Source: Gulosibacter chungangensis
Lineage (GTDB): Bacteria > Actinomycetota > Actinomycetes > Actinomycetales > Microbacteriaceae
Direction: 5' to 3'
DNA: 64,000 bases
Assembly (NCBI RefSeq): GCF_008831155.1
Contig: NZ_WBKB01000011.1
Span: 1-64,000 of the forward strand
The notes below the pieces were generated by a model. The model was not told the origin of the DNA and did not search any database. It was given only the letters and a program-made list of their open reading frames with translations. Both the position numbers and the translations under genes were made by a program. Below are positions 53,723-62,455 of this stretch, piece after piece (position 1 is the stretch's first letter; each line of letters begins with the position of its first letter).

Positions 53723-54229
53723 TTACGACTTTCTGGCCTGTTTCAAAGCGTCGCGATAGGTCTCTGCGTCTACGTCGTAGAGACCATCTTCTTGAGCCTG
53801 TCGTGTGAGTTCGTTCAACCGGTGTCGTCGCTCAGCGCGTTTTCGGTCGCGGTACGCCAAGACGTCGTTAAGGCGTAGGCGACGGTGCCTTGATTCACCG
53901 AGGCGCTCGTAAGGGAGCTCGTGTTCGTCCAGAAGACGGATAAGTGTGTTTCGGCTAATCCCGAGAATGTTTGCAGCTTGTTGCGTGGTCAGTTGTCGGT
54001 CAACTCGTTCGATGCTAACTGATTCGCCACGTTGCATTGCGCTCGCCACTTGCCGAAGGACTTCATAAATAGGAAGTGGCAGCGGCAATTGTTCACCGTC
54101 TGGACCGAGCAGAACCGCGGGTGCTGAATGACTTTCTAAAAAACGTGACAGTTCAAGCAGCTCATTGAGGTCGGCCGGTGGATTCACTACGGGGGAGCCG
54201 TTGCTCGTCGGATGATTGCTTGCATTCAT
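53723..54229 (-). CDS. helix-turn-helix antitoxin (excisionase-like)
   Basis: 168 residues. The DNA-binding part has LTTQQAANILGISRNTLIRLLDEHELPYERLGESRHRRLRLNDVLAYRD, an excisionase/MerR-like helix-turn-helix. The Leu-rich N-terminus (NELLELSRFLES) may dimerise, and the C-terminal helix (TRQAQEDGLYDVDAETYRDALKQ) may bind the toxin. It is directly upstream of the PIN gene and probably represses the pair. Confidence 0.8.
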   Translation of the reverse strand: MNASNHPTSNGSPVVNPPADLNELLELSRFLESHSAPAVLLGPDGEQLPLPLPIYEVLRQVASAMQRGESVSIERVDRQLTTQQAANILGISRNTLIRLLDEHELPYERLGESRHRRLRLNDVLAYRDRKRAERRHRLNELTRQAQEDGLYDVDAETYRDALKQARKS

Positions 54230-54369
54230 GTCCTAATTATCGCCCAATTCGTGCAAAACGTCCATATCGTCAGCATTACCTCAAGTCGAATTCACACAAC
54301 CCCCAGCCTCCCGCGGTAAACCAGCTCAACAGCTCCTTCCGGCTACGAGTATCAAAGGCTCACACCCCC

Positions 54370-55593
54370 ATGAGTGCGACGAAACCCTCCCAACTCCTCG
54401 AGACGGATGCCTGGCAACTGCGGGTGCCCGATGGCCTGTCCCAGAAGTCCCCCCTGTTAGTGATCCCGACGGTGCATCCGCGCGGCGATCGGCGCATCCT
54501 TCGCTGCGCGCAGGTGGCGTTGGATGCGGGGTTCAGGGTGCATTTCATCTGGCTGGGGGAAGGGAGCCGTTCCGAGCATCCGTTCGTGCGGGAGACGCTG
54601 CTGCCGTCGCCGGCAGATCGGTGGGAGCGGATGCGCATGGCCCGCAAAGTAGGTCGGATCGCGAATCTGCTCGATGGCCAGCTGTGGCATATCCACGACT
54701 ACTACATGCTGCCGGTGGCGAACCGCTGGAGTAAGAAGACCGGGAAGCGTGTCCTCTATGACGTGCACGAATATTACGGCGACGAGTACGCCTCGAGCCT
54801 CCTGAATCCCGAGGTGCTCCGTCCACAAGCTGCCAAACTGATCGACGCCTACCAGTTCCACAGCGCAAAGCGGCTCGGCGCCGCAAACGTGGTCACTGAG
54901 AAAATGGCCGGGCCCTTCCGCGACAACGAGATTCCGGTCACGGTCTCCCCGAACTACCCACTGCTGGAGAGCTTCGACACGGCGCCGAAGATCCCGTTTC
55001 GTGAGCGGCGCTGGAAGACGCTCCACATCGGCACACTGAACCCCGGCTACGGCACGCAGCTGCTGATTGATCTGGCCCGGCGGGCCACGGAGCGCGGGCT
55101 GCCGTTCGAGTTTGAGGCAATTGCGCGGTTCCATTCGGATGCTGATGAGACGGATTTCGCCGAGCGGCTCGCGCAGGCGGGTAATCCCAATAATCTGGCT
55201 CTGGTGCCCTCGCGGTCGGTGCACGAGATGCCGGCGTTCATGGCGTCGGGTGGGTTTGGGCTTTCGCTGCTCTCTCCCGGCGGCCAGAACGAATACTCGG
55301 TGCCGAGCAAGAATTTCGAGCACCTGATGCTGGGCTTGGTGGATGTCGTGAGTGATCGTCCCGGGCAGCGCGGCTTCGTCGAGGAGTACGCGGTGGGCGT
55401 GGTCGGTACCGAGGCCGACCCCGATGGCTTCCTCGACCGGATGCTCGCCCTTGCGAACGATCCTGAGGTTACGGAATCCAGGCTCAACGCCAAGATCGAG
55501 CAGGCTCGCGAGAAATTCACTTGGGAGCGCGCCGTCGCCCCCGCTCTCGCCGCCTCCCTCCAACGCCTGGCCAACACGTCGCCCGCTGAGTAG
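54370..55593 (+). CDS. glycosyltransferase, GT4-like
   Basis: 407 residues. PLLVIPTVHPRGDRRILRCAQVALDAGFRVHFIWLG opens a GT-B fold, with HIHDYYMLPVANRW and YDVHEYYGDEY in the first half. KTLHIGTLNPGYGTQLLIDLA and the nucleotide-sugar-side SVPSKNFEHLMLGLVDVVSD lie in the second. The substrate is unknown; it is alone, not in a polysaccharide cluster. No strong ribosome site precedes the ATG. The last residues (SPAE) and the stop come from a dispersed palindrome. Confidence 0.78.
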   Translation: MSATKPSQLLETDAWQLRVPDGLSQKSPLLVIPTVHPRGDRRILRCAQVALDAGFRVHFIWLGEGSRSEHPFVRETLLPSPADRWERMRMARKVGRIANLLDGQLWHIHDYYMLPVANRWSKKTGKRVLYDVHEYYGDEYASSLLNPEVLRPQAAKLIDAYQFHSAKRLGAANVVTEKMAGPFRDNEIPVTVSPNYPLLESFDTAPKIPFRERRWKTLHIGTLNPGYGTQLLIDLARRATERGLPFEFEAIARFHSDADETDFAERLAQAGNPNNLALVPSRSVHEMPAFMASGGFGLSLLSPGGQNEYSVPSKNFEHLMLGLVDVVSDRPGQRGFVEEYAVGVVGTEADPDGFLDRMLALANDPEVTESRLNAKIEQAREKFTWERAVAPALAASLQRLANTSPAE

Positions 55594-55706
55594 CGCAGCG
55601 TATCGAAGCGCGCCCACCCGCGCCCCTTCGATACGTCGCTTCGCTCCTACTCAGGGACCGTAAAAACGTCGCCCGCTGAGTAGCGCAGCGTATCGAAGCG
55701 CGCCCC
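55578..55706. repeat. three REP-like palindromes
   Basis: ACGTCGCCCGCTGAGTAGCGCAGCGTATCGAAGCGCGCC occurs twice (about 89 bases apart), and one inverted unit CCCCTTCGATACGTCGCTTCGCTCCTACTCAGGG lies between them. The first copy carries the glycosyltransferase stop codon. Confidence 0.9.
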
Positions 55707-55743
55707 ACAGTGCATCGACCCGCAACCAGGCAAGATAGACGTC

Positions 55744-56631
55744 ATGGATCAGACTGCCTCCGTGCGTATCCGCCTCGACATCGCGTATGACGGCACCGCC
55801 TTCAGCGGTTGGGCGACGCAACCCGAGTTGCGGACCGTGCAGGGCACGCTTGAGGATGCGCTACGGATCATCTACCGCACGCTTCCCGAGTCGGGTCCGC
55901 TGCTGACCGTCGCCGGCCGGACGGATGCGGGGGTGCACGCAACCGGTCAGGTCGCCCACCTCGATCTGCCGGAGGAACTGTGGCAGGCGACCGCACGCGG
56001 TAATCGCGATGATTCCCCGGCGGATGCGCTGGTGCGCCGGCTTGCGGGTGTGCTCGGCCCCGAGTCGGATGTGGTGGTCACCCGGGTGACCGAGGCGCCG
56101 GAGGGGTTTGATGCGCGCTTTTCGGCGATTTGGCGTTCCTATGAGTATCGGATCGCCGACAGCACGATCGCCCCGAATCCGCTCGAGCGGCACCGCACGA
56201 CTCTGATCCGCCGCGAGCTTGACCTCGACCTCATGAACGAGGCCGCGCAGGTGCTGATTGGCCTGCACGATTTCGCGGGCTTCTGCAAGCCGCGCCCGCA
56301 CGCGACGACGATCCGCACCCTGCAGGAATTCCACTGGTCGCGTGACGATGCCGGGGTATTCATCGCGCAGGTCCGGGCAGATGCATTTTGTCACTCGATG
56401 GTGCGATCCCTGGTTGGGATGTGTGCAGCGGTCGGGCAGGGGCGCCTCAAGCTCTCCCGGGTCCCCGCACTTCTCGACCTGCAAGATCGCTCCAACGAGT
56501 TCACCGTCCTCGCGGCCAAGGGCCTCACTCTCACCGCGGTCGGCTACCCCCAAGAAGCCGAGCTCGCCGCCCGCCAAGAGCAAACCCGCGCCAAGCGCAT
56601 CCGCCCCACCCACCTCCGCCTCGTCGACTAA
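55744..56631 (+). CDS. truA: tRNA pseudouridine(38-40) synthase TruA
   Basis: 295 residues. IRLDIAYDGTAFSGWATQPELRTVQGTLEDAL, the catalytic Asp in GRTDAGVHATGQVAHLD, FSAIWRSYEYRI and FVTRW-type FCHSMVRSLVG are family blocks. It modifies the anticodon stem of several tRNAs. In many bacteria truA follows rplQ; here it is 13 kb away. Confidence 0.95.
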   Translation: MDQTASVRIRLDIAYDGTAFSGWATQPELRTVQGTLEDALRIIYRTLPESGPLLTVAGRTDAGVHATGQVAHLDLPEELWQATARGNRDDSPADALVRRLAGVLGPESDVVVTRVTEAPEGFDARFSAIWRSYEYRIADSTIAPNPLERHRTTLIRRELDLDLMNEAAQVLIGLHDFAGFCKPRPHATTIRTLQEFHWSRDDAGVFIAQVRADAFCHSMVRSLVGMCAAVGQGRLKLSRVPALLDLQDRSNEFTVLAAKGLTLTAVGYPQEAELAARQEQTRAKRIRPTHLRLVD

Positions 56632-56678
56632 CCGCGTCGATCCCCAACCAGCGCCACAGCCCCCACCAGCCCCCACGG

Positions 56679-56684
56679 TATAGT
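56679..56684 (+). promoter_or_regulatory. -10 element for a leaderless transcript
   Basis: TATAGT ends six bases before the ATG of the hipB-like gene, and no ribosome site is present, so the mRNA probably begins at or very near the start codon. Confidence 0.45.
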
Positions 56685-56690
56685 TGTGTC

Positions 56691-57305
56691 ATGAACGTGG
56701 AAGAGGCGGCTGCCGAGCTCAACGTGTCGTCTCGACGCGTGCGCGCGCTCATCGCCGAGGGTCGTATTCCCGCGCATCGCGAAGGCAACGCGTGGATCAT
56801 TGAAAGCCTCACGGCCCCCAAGACCCGCCGTTCGCTCTCGCCGCGTTCTTGGCAGCAACTTGCGAGAGCGCTCAAGCTTCGAGCGCTCGAGGGTCTTGTA
56901 GGTCAGGAGCGCTCCCGCACGGCAGCGCGAATCAAAGCACTTCGTGAAGCAAAGCATCCATCCCAGTTGCTGCTGGACTGGCGCCCCAAAGACGCCCCGC
57001 GGGACCTCTATATGGACTCCCTTGTCGCATACGCTGAGCTCGGTCACGACGACTACCTCAAGCTCTCGGTGAAACGTCCACCCGAGTATCTGCGCGACAG
57101 TCAAGATCTCGCACAGGTGGTCGCTGCCGAACGAGCCATCCAAGGTGCAACTCGAAAGTCACTCGCCGAGGCCGCCGACGTTCCGATTTCACTCGTACGA
57201 GACATCGAGACCGGCAAGCCGCTCACTTCTCTCGGGGGATTGCGACGTGTGCTGAAAGCCCTAGAGATCGAACCGAGAGCACTCCCGAAGATGGTGCTTA
57301 AATGA
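56691..57305 (+). CDS. HipB-like DNA-binding antitoxin with two HTH parts
   Basis: 204 residues. The N-terminus is an excisionase-type helix-turn-helix (MNVEEAAAELNVSSRRVRALIAEGRIPAHREGNAWII). The C-terminus has an XRE-type domain (AERAIQGATRKSLAEAADVPISLVRDIETGKPLTSLGGLRRVLKAL) as in HipB. A middle part (LLLDWRPKDAPRDLYMD) connects them. The stop overlaps the hipA start by four bases. A protein longer than typical HipB, fusing two DNA-binding units, is unusual. Confidence 0.75.
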   Translation: MNVEEAAAELNVSSRRVRALIAEGRIPAHREGNAWIIESLTAPKTRRSLSPRSWQQLARALKLRALEGLVGQERSRTAARIKALREAKHPSQLLLDWRPKDAPRDLYMDSLVAYAELGHDDYLKLSVKRPPEYLRDSQDLAQVVAAERAIQGATRKSLAEAADVPISLVRDIETGKPLTSLGGLRRVLKALEIEPRALPKMVLK

Positions 57306-58313
57306 GCGCACGCATCGAGGCTTGGCTCGAGGGCCACTACGCGGGTCAGTTCGTTTTTGATGACGGAGTGGTGTCCTTCCAGTATGCCGATGAGGCTCCA
57401 GCGACACCGATCTCCCTATCGCTCCCGCGGGATCGCCCTGCCTCGAGAAGAGCTGCGCAGAGTTTCCTCGAGAATCTGCTGCCCGAGCAAGCGCAGGTGC
57501 GTGCCCGCATGGCCGAAATTTACGGCGCCGCCAGTACGGATGCGTTCGATCTCTTGAGTGCGGCCGGCGGTGATTTGTCCGGGGGACTGGTCCTGGCCGA
57601 ATGCATCGATACCTTCGACGCATATTCTTAAGCCCGGTGATCCGGCGATTCGGGGAATCGAAGTCGCCGAAGCGGCCGCGATTGATCTCGCCAGTCGCGT
57701 GGGGATACCTGCCCCTCAAGCGGAGGTGTCGTCATTCGCGGAACAAACTGCCTTCGTCATTGACCGATTCGACCGTATTGACACTGACGGCCCTCTAGCA
57801 AGTCGTCTTCACGCGGAAGATTTTGCGCAGGCATTGAGCGTGCCGCCCGCTCGAAAATATGAAGTCAGTGCCGAGCAATCCATGAGGCTGCTGCAACCGG
57901 TCGATCCGACCGGTGATATTCGGCGAGCCTTTCTCAAGCAGTTGGCGTTCAACGTGATCCTCGGCAACGCGGATGCACATGCGAAGAACTACTCGCTGTT
58001 GCTCCGTCCAGAGTCGGTTGCACTGGCGCCCATTTACGACGTGGTTCCGCTTTCGTTGTATCCGCAGTTCGAGCAAAAGCTTGCGATGAAAATCGGTGGT
58101 GCTCGTTTTGCTCGAGAAGTCTCGCCGAGTCATTGGCGAAAGTTCGCTCAGAAGGTCGGTCTCGATGTGGATGAAACGCTGTCGCTCGTGCGCGAGGTTG
58201 CTTCGCGAGTGGCTGCGAGTAACGACGAGGTTTGGATGCCCCTTGAGGAAGACCAGCGAAACGTCCTCACACAATATGTCGCTCGAAACGTGGAACGGCT
58301 CCTAGCTAATTAG
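57302..58313 (+). pseudogene. hipA toxin gene broken by internal deletion/frameshift
   Basis: A first piece (57302-57631) gives the HipA N-terminal domain up to AAGGDLSGGLVLAE, then a stop in the wrong frame. The second piece, readable from about 57606, resumes at STHILKPGD and continues with VIDRFDR, the catalytic-loop GNADAHAKNYSLL and the metal site YDVVPLSLYP to a normal end. The segment normally between them, including the glycine-rich ATP loop (SxxGxQxK type, roughly 80-100 residues), is missing. The kinase toxin is therefore probably dead, while the antitoxin remains. Confidence 0.78.
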
Positions 58314-58395
58314 CCAACTGTTTCTGGATCTCGTTCATGTCGATAATGCGTCGTGATGGTTTTAGCCAAATGTCTCACCGCATGCTGTGGTGGAG

Positions 58396-59142
58396 TTAGA
58401 GGCGTGGAGTTTTCAAAGAACTTGAGGCTTCGTTCATGAGTATTTTGGCAAGGATTTCTGCTTGGGGGTTCACATCCTGTGAGAGGCCCGCGAGCGAGAG
58501 GCACCCGATTGAACCTGTAGACGAGGTGGCTGCCACACCAACAGCGGATATGCCACGGTTCACATCCTGATCAGAAAATACCCAACCTCGATTTATCGTG
58601 ACTTTGGCATCGGCGAGTAACTCTTTCGCGCTAGCAATAGTTTGGTCGGTAGGCGTCTCAAATTCACAGTGCTCGAGCCGTTCCTCGAGTGTACCTTTGG
58701 GCGAAAGCGCGAATAGGAGTCGCCCTGCTGCACCGATGTTGAACGCAAAGTGCCTTCCAGGCCTGAGTGCGAGTACGACAAGATTGGGAGCCGGAACCCA
58801 CGCAATACACGCACCACCCGTATCTGTCGGGATGGAAAGGAATGTCGTGTATCCAGTGCGTTCAACGATGCGAGGTAATCGATCGATCAGATGCTGCCAC
58901 TCGGGAAAAGAATTTGTCGTCGCATCTGCCAGGTGGAGCCAGCGCTCAGCGAGGCGAACAAGGCCTGACTCCCGGTCTATACGTACGAGACCGACCGCTT
59001 CCAACCCGTCCACGAGTCGGTAAACGCTGGATCGAGGAGTATTAATCTCTGAAGCAATTAACGAGTAGCTCGCGGTGCCGATCTCGGATAACAGCGAAAT
59101 TATCTGATTTGAGTTGTCGAGTATTTTGATGGGCTTAGCCAC
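58396..59142 (-). CDS. IclR-family regulator, second of a tandem pair
   Basis: 248 residues. The winged helix (IISLLSEIGTASYSLIASEINTPRSSVYRLVDGLEAVGLV) and the effector domain (HFAFNIGAAGRLLFAL, NRGWVFSDQDVNRGISAVGVA) are typical. The start is GTG, one base after the stop of the other IclR gene, with GGAG inside that gene's end, so the two are co-transcribed. It probably controls the neighbouring catabolic genes. Confidence 0.82.
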   Translation of the reverse strand: MAKPIKILDNSNQIISLLSEIGTASYSLIASEINTPRSSVYRLVDGLEAVGLVRIDRESGLVRLAERWLHLADATTNSFPEWQHLIDRLPRIVERTGYTTFLSIPTDTGGACIAWVPAPNLVVLALRPGRHFAFNIGAAGRLLFALSPKGTLEERLEHCEFETPTDQTIASAKELLADAKVTINRGWVFSDQDVNRGISAVGVAATSSTGSIGCLSLAGLSQDVNPQAEILAKILMNEASSSLKTPRL

Positions 59143-59143
59143 A

Positions 59144-59947
59144 CTACGACTCCTTTGGTGCTTCGTCAGATTCGATGGTCACTGTATTTGAATTCCATCC
59201 CAGGAGCTTGCTGCATTCTTGTCCCGCAGTGAGCAACATTTGGACGAGATCTTCACGTCCGATCACATCATGTCGGAGGCCTCCGACGCTCAGCCCCGCG
59301 ACGACTCTGTCGTGATGATCAAAAATTGGAGTGGCGATTCCTGCCACTCCTCGGGTGACATCGCCGTCCGTGACTACGAAACCACTCTTGCGGAATCCAG
59401 CTATCTTCTCTTCGAGCAGATGGAGTTGTGCTGGAGTGGGTTCTAATTGCCGGATGACTTCTGCGGCCTCGCGCTCCTTCATCGCAGCGAGGATAGCAAC
59501 GGGAGCGCCCCCATCAGTGAGGGGCATTGTGCTGCCCAAGGTCATGTCTAGCGAGCGGACACCGCGACCTGCGAGTCGTTCAACGCAAGTGGCTATGAGG
59601 CCGTGGGGGAGGCAAAGATAGACAGTGAGCATAGTGCGGTCACGCATGTTCATCAGAATCGGCGAGAACAGGGCTCGCATATCGAGCGTGTCAAAGAACG
59701 CAGATCCGGCGGCGAGCATCCGCAACCCAAGCCGATACGTTCCCCGGACACTGCCATGCATGACCCAGTCGAGGCGAAGCAGCGTGCGAATAAGTCGATA
59801 TATAGAGCTGACTGGTTCATCCAAACGTCCAGCGAGTTCCGCAGCGGTTAATTCCCCGCCTTCGAGCTCGGTAATGAGTGCATTGGCTTTGTCCAAGATC
59901 TCGAGGCGCTGTGGCGGGGGAAGAGTTTGCATACCAAATGATTGCAC
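59144..59947 (-). CDS. IclR-family regulator, first of a tandem pair
   Basis: 267 residues. LEILDKANALITELEGGELTAAELAGRLDEPVSSIYRLIRTLLRLDWV is the DNA-binding part, and LPLTDGG-like MPLTDGGAPVAILAAM and VTRGVAGIATPIFDHHDRVVAGLSV form the effector domain. It is divergent from an SDR gene, and a palindrome lies between them. The two IclR proteins are diverged, so a heteromer or two inducers are possible. Confidence 0.83.
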   Translation of the reverse strand: MQSFGMQTLPPPQRLEILDKANALITELEGGELTAAELAGRLDEPVSSIYRLIRTLLRLDWVMHGSVRGTYRLGLRMLAAGSAFFDTLDMRALFSPILMNMRDRTMLTVYLCLPHGLIATCVERLAGRGVRSLDMTLGSTMPLTDGGAPVAILAAMKEREAAEVIRQLEPTPAQLHLLEEKIAGFRKSGFVVTDGDVTRGVAGIATPIFDHHDRVVAGLSVGGLRHDVIGREDLVQMLLTAGQECSKLLGWNSNTVTIESDEAPKES

Positions 59948-59983
59948 GCGGTTCGGGCGAGTGTTACGTTTTGAATGTCATGT

Positions 59984-60002
59984 AGTAGACACACTGTCTA
60001 CT
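59984..60002. promoter_or_regulatory. IclR operator palindrome
   Basis: AGTAGACA, three bases CAC, then TGTCTACT: perfect 8-base arms between the divergent IclR and SDR genes. Confidence 0.65.
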
Positions 60003-60077
60003 GTGTGACAATGCATGAATGTGTTGACTCGCGATGGTCGCGTGGCAACCAAGTACGACGAGAATCGAGGATGATGC

Positions 60078-60860
60078 ATGCGTACTTCAGATAGGGCGAT
60101 AATCGCGATTTCCGGTGGTGCTAGTGGAATCGGTCTTGCAACGGTGGGACTTCTTGCGCAGAGCGGCCACAAAATAGCGGTCCTGGACTTGGACGCTTCG
60201 AAAAGTGAAGCTGCTGCAGCTTCACTCCCCGGAAGCGGGCACATCGGGGTAGCAACCGACGTGACATCAACAGATTCGGTGACTGCAGCGTTCGACTTAA
60301 TCCGAGCAAGCTTTGGTCGTCTCGATGGTGTCGTTGCCGCGGCGGGGATCGTTGACCCCGCACCTTCCGCCACTGTCACTGACGAGAGTTTGCAACGCCT
60401 CATTGATATCCATCTCATGGGTGCAATTCGTATGGCGCGCGGTGCGTATAGCCTTCTGAAAGATTCCGGAGGGGGATCGATTGTGTGTCTTTCGTCGATG
60501 GGCGCGCGACTCGGTGTCGCTGAACGGCTTGGGTACAACGTTGCGAAGACTGGTGTGGAGGGAATGGTTCGTACCCTCGCAGTCGAATGGGTACCTGCCG
60601 GCATTCGGGTAAACGCAGTTGCCCCGGCGTGGGTTAAAACGCCAGCCATCGCAAGTCTCATTGACTCTGGATTCCTGGATCCTGCTCCAGTCGAGGCGCG
60701 TACCCCGATGGGTCGCTTCGCTGATCCGGAGGAGATTGGGCAGGTGATTGCATTCCTGCTTTCACCTGCCTCCTCCTACGTAACCGGCCAATCTGTGACG
60801 GTCGATGGTGGCATGACCATCCAGTTCCCGCTGCCTCAGACCGAGCGGCAGCTTGCTTAG
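60078..60860 (+). CDS. SDR-family NAD(P)-dependent oxidoreductase
   Basis: 260 residues, classical short-chain dehydrogenase. Nucleotide site ISGGASGIGLATV with Asp after the second strand (LDLDAS), suggesting NAD preference. The catalytic set is Ser in VCLSSMGARLG and Tyr-Lys in YNVAK. VRVNAVAPAWVKTP-type VNAVAPAWVKTP and SYVTGQSVTVDGGM close it. It is convergent with the ABM-domain gene, overlapping by four bases. Probable sugar or hydroxy-acid dehydrogenase. Confidence 0.85.
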   Translation: MRTSDRAIIAISGGASGIGLATVGLLAQSGHKIAVLDLDASKSEAAAASLPGSGHIGVATDVTSTDSVTAAFDLIRASFGRLDGVVAAAGIVDPAPSATVTDESLQRLIDIHLMGAIRMARGAYSLLKDSGGGSIVCLSSMGARLGVAERLGYNVAKTGVEGMVRTLAVEWVPAGIRVNAVAPAWVKTPAIASLIDSGFLDPAPVEARTPMGRFADPEEIGQVIAFLLSPASSYVTGQSVTVDGGMTIQFPLPQTERQLA

Positions 60861-61171
60861 AGTGCCGCCTGTTTGAAAGTCATCGCGACTTCATCACAAA
60901 TCGAGACTGAACGCTTTGCAACTCGGTTGGCGATTTGTCCAAGGATGATCTCTTGGAAGTGGGCGGTTTCCCGATGCGCCGCGAGGTGCTCGGGGGACCG
61001 CCATCCTTCTATTAAGACAATCTGGTCGGGACTCTCTTGGGGCTGGAGGATGAGGAAATATTCGCAGCCTGGTTCACTAATGGTTGCAATTCGGGCAGGC
61101 TCGAGTATTTCGAGGACTTCATTCCTGTCGCCGGGAGCGCATTCGTAGGTGGCGAGTGTTGTTACAGTCAT
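60857..61171 (-). CDS. ABM-fold small protein
   Basis: About 104 residues. The antibiotic-biosynthesis-monooxygenase (dimeric ferredoxin-like) fold is indicated by TLATYECAPGDRNEVLEIL, EPGCEYFLILQPQESPDQIVLIEGWRSPEHLAAHRETAHFQ. Members include quinol monooxygenases and small isomerase-like proteins. I start it at the ATG overlapping the dehydratase stop (ATGA); an ATG 11 codons earlier is possible. Its pairing with a dehydratase suggests an accessory step such as mutarotation or isomerisation, unproven. Confidence 0.72.
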   Translation of the reverse strand: MTVTTLATYECAPGDRNEVLEILEPARIATISEPGCEYFLILQPQESPDQIVLIEGWRSPEHLAAHRETAHFQEIILGQIANRVAKRSVSICDEVAMTFKQAAL

Positions 61172-62301
61172 TTCGCGTACTTCGTCTCTTTTCGTGCGGA
61201 CCATTCCTCGACTCGGTCGAGATCGAGGTCGAAGGAAAGGCCGGGTGTAGTCGGGCGGTCGAGTAAGCCATCCTTGACGTCCCGGAAAACTGACCCAGTG
61301 GTGAGTCTGAATGATGTCTCAAAGGGTCGATCCTCAGGGAATGCTTCGACAAAAGGCATCGCGTCAGTCGCGTAGCTGAAGTGTTGGTGCACGTATGGGT
61401 GTGCGTGACCAGAAACGGGGATTCCCATTTGGCGAGCCGAACCAATGACATCTTGTGTCGGCTGAATACCTCCCAGTGTTGTTGCATCGACCCGGAGAAC
61501 ATCGACCGCTCGTTGCTGGACTAGGTCGATGAGGGCCTGAGGGTCGGTGACGTCATCTCCGGATCCGATCGGAACGGGAGACGACTCCGTCAAGGGGCGC
61601 AGGAGATCGAGGCGGTGGTGGGGGAACGGGTCTTCGAGCCAAGCGATCTCAAATTCAGCCAAATGTCTTGCCATCCACTGGGCGTTCCGGAGATCGTGCC
61701 ACGACCCGTTGACGTCCACAACAAGATCAAGGTTGCCGGTCTGCCCTTCTCGGATCAGGCGGAGACGCTCAAACAATTGGGATGGATCTTTGTAGCCTGC
61801 GGCTTCGAGTTTGATAGCGCGGTAGCCTTCGCTCGCGCGAGCGAGCAGGCGGTTTGCGAACTCCTGATTGCTCTCATTGGGCAACTCATAACCTTCGACA
61901 AGCAACACTGCGGCTGATTTGGGGCCGCCGCCGAGTAGCTGCCAGAGGGGCGCCCCGAGCACCTTTCCGCGGATGTCCCACATGGCCAGATCGATTAAGG
62001 AACGTGCTTGTGCAAGCATTCCCGTCTGGTCGAGGAATGCGTGTGCTCCACGGGAACGGGACTGAAATCCGTCGACATCCATGGCGTCGAATCCCAGCAC
62101 GTTCCACGACAACATGTCTTGCGCAACTACGTCGAGAGGTGCATTTCGATTTAAGCCAATCGCGTGGCCTGTAACTCCCTCGTCTGTTGTGAGTCGCACC
62201 ACAACGCAGTCACGGTGGGTGATCGTGTTCCATTTGAATTTGATGGGGTTGTCGAGGGGAACTCGACTCCACCAGGTGGTCATTTCGGCGATCTTCGCCA
62301 T
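61168..62301 (-). CDS. enolase-superfamily dehydratase/racemase
   Basis: 377 residues, mandelate racemase/muconate-lactonising branch. The TIM barrel shows AIKLEAAG (candidate base Lys), metal ligands in VVDVNGSW, WLEDPFP and GSGDDVTDP, and HAHPYVHQH near the end. AAAGGAG supports this ATG over one 15 codons earlier. Sugar-acid dehydration is the most common role in such loci, but the substrate cannot be read from sequence. Confidence 0.8.
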   Translation of the reverse strand: MAKIAEMTTWWSRVPLDNPIKFKWNTITHRDCVVVRLTTDEGVTGHAIGLNRNAPLDVVAQDMLSWNVLGFDAMDVDGFQSRSRGAHAFLDQTGMLAQARSLIDLAMWDIRGKVLGAPLWQLLGGGPKSAAVLLVEGYELPNESNQEFANRLLARASEGYRAIKLEAAGYKDPSQLFERLRLIREGQTGNLDLVVDVNGSWHDLRNAQWMARHLAEFEIAWLEDPFPHHRLDLLRPLTESSPVPIGSGDDVTDPQALIDLVQQRAVDVLRVDATTLGGIQPTQDVIGSARQMGIPVSGHAHPYVHQHFSYATDAMPFVEAFPEDRPFETSFRLTTGSVFRDVKDGLLDRPTTPGLSFDLDLDRVEEWSARKETKYAK

Positions 62302-62455
62302 CAGGCACTCCTTTGTGTGGTCCGGATTGGATTTTGAAATTATCACCTATTGCGCTTGCCGTCCATTGTGTGCCAATATCTCCACAAGCGGACGAGTGCC
62401 GCGAACTCGAATCGGTATACGCAGGCCGGGACGGCCGGTGCCAAAGGAGGCAGAC

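Noticed and set aside
7661-55706. Insertion sequences as the source of the dispersed repeats
   Set aside because: No transposase gene, no long terminal inverted repeats and no target duplications; unit size of 30-40 bases fits REP elements better.
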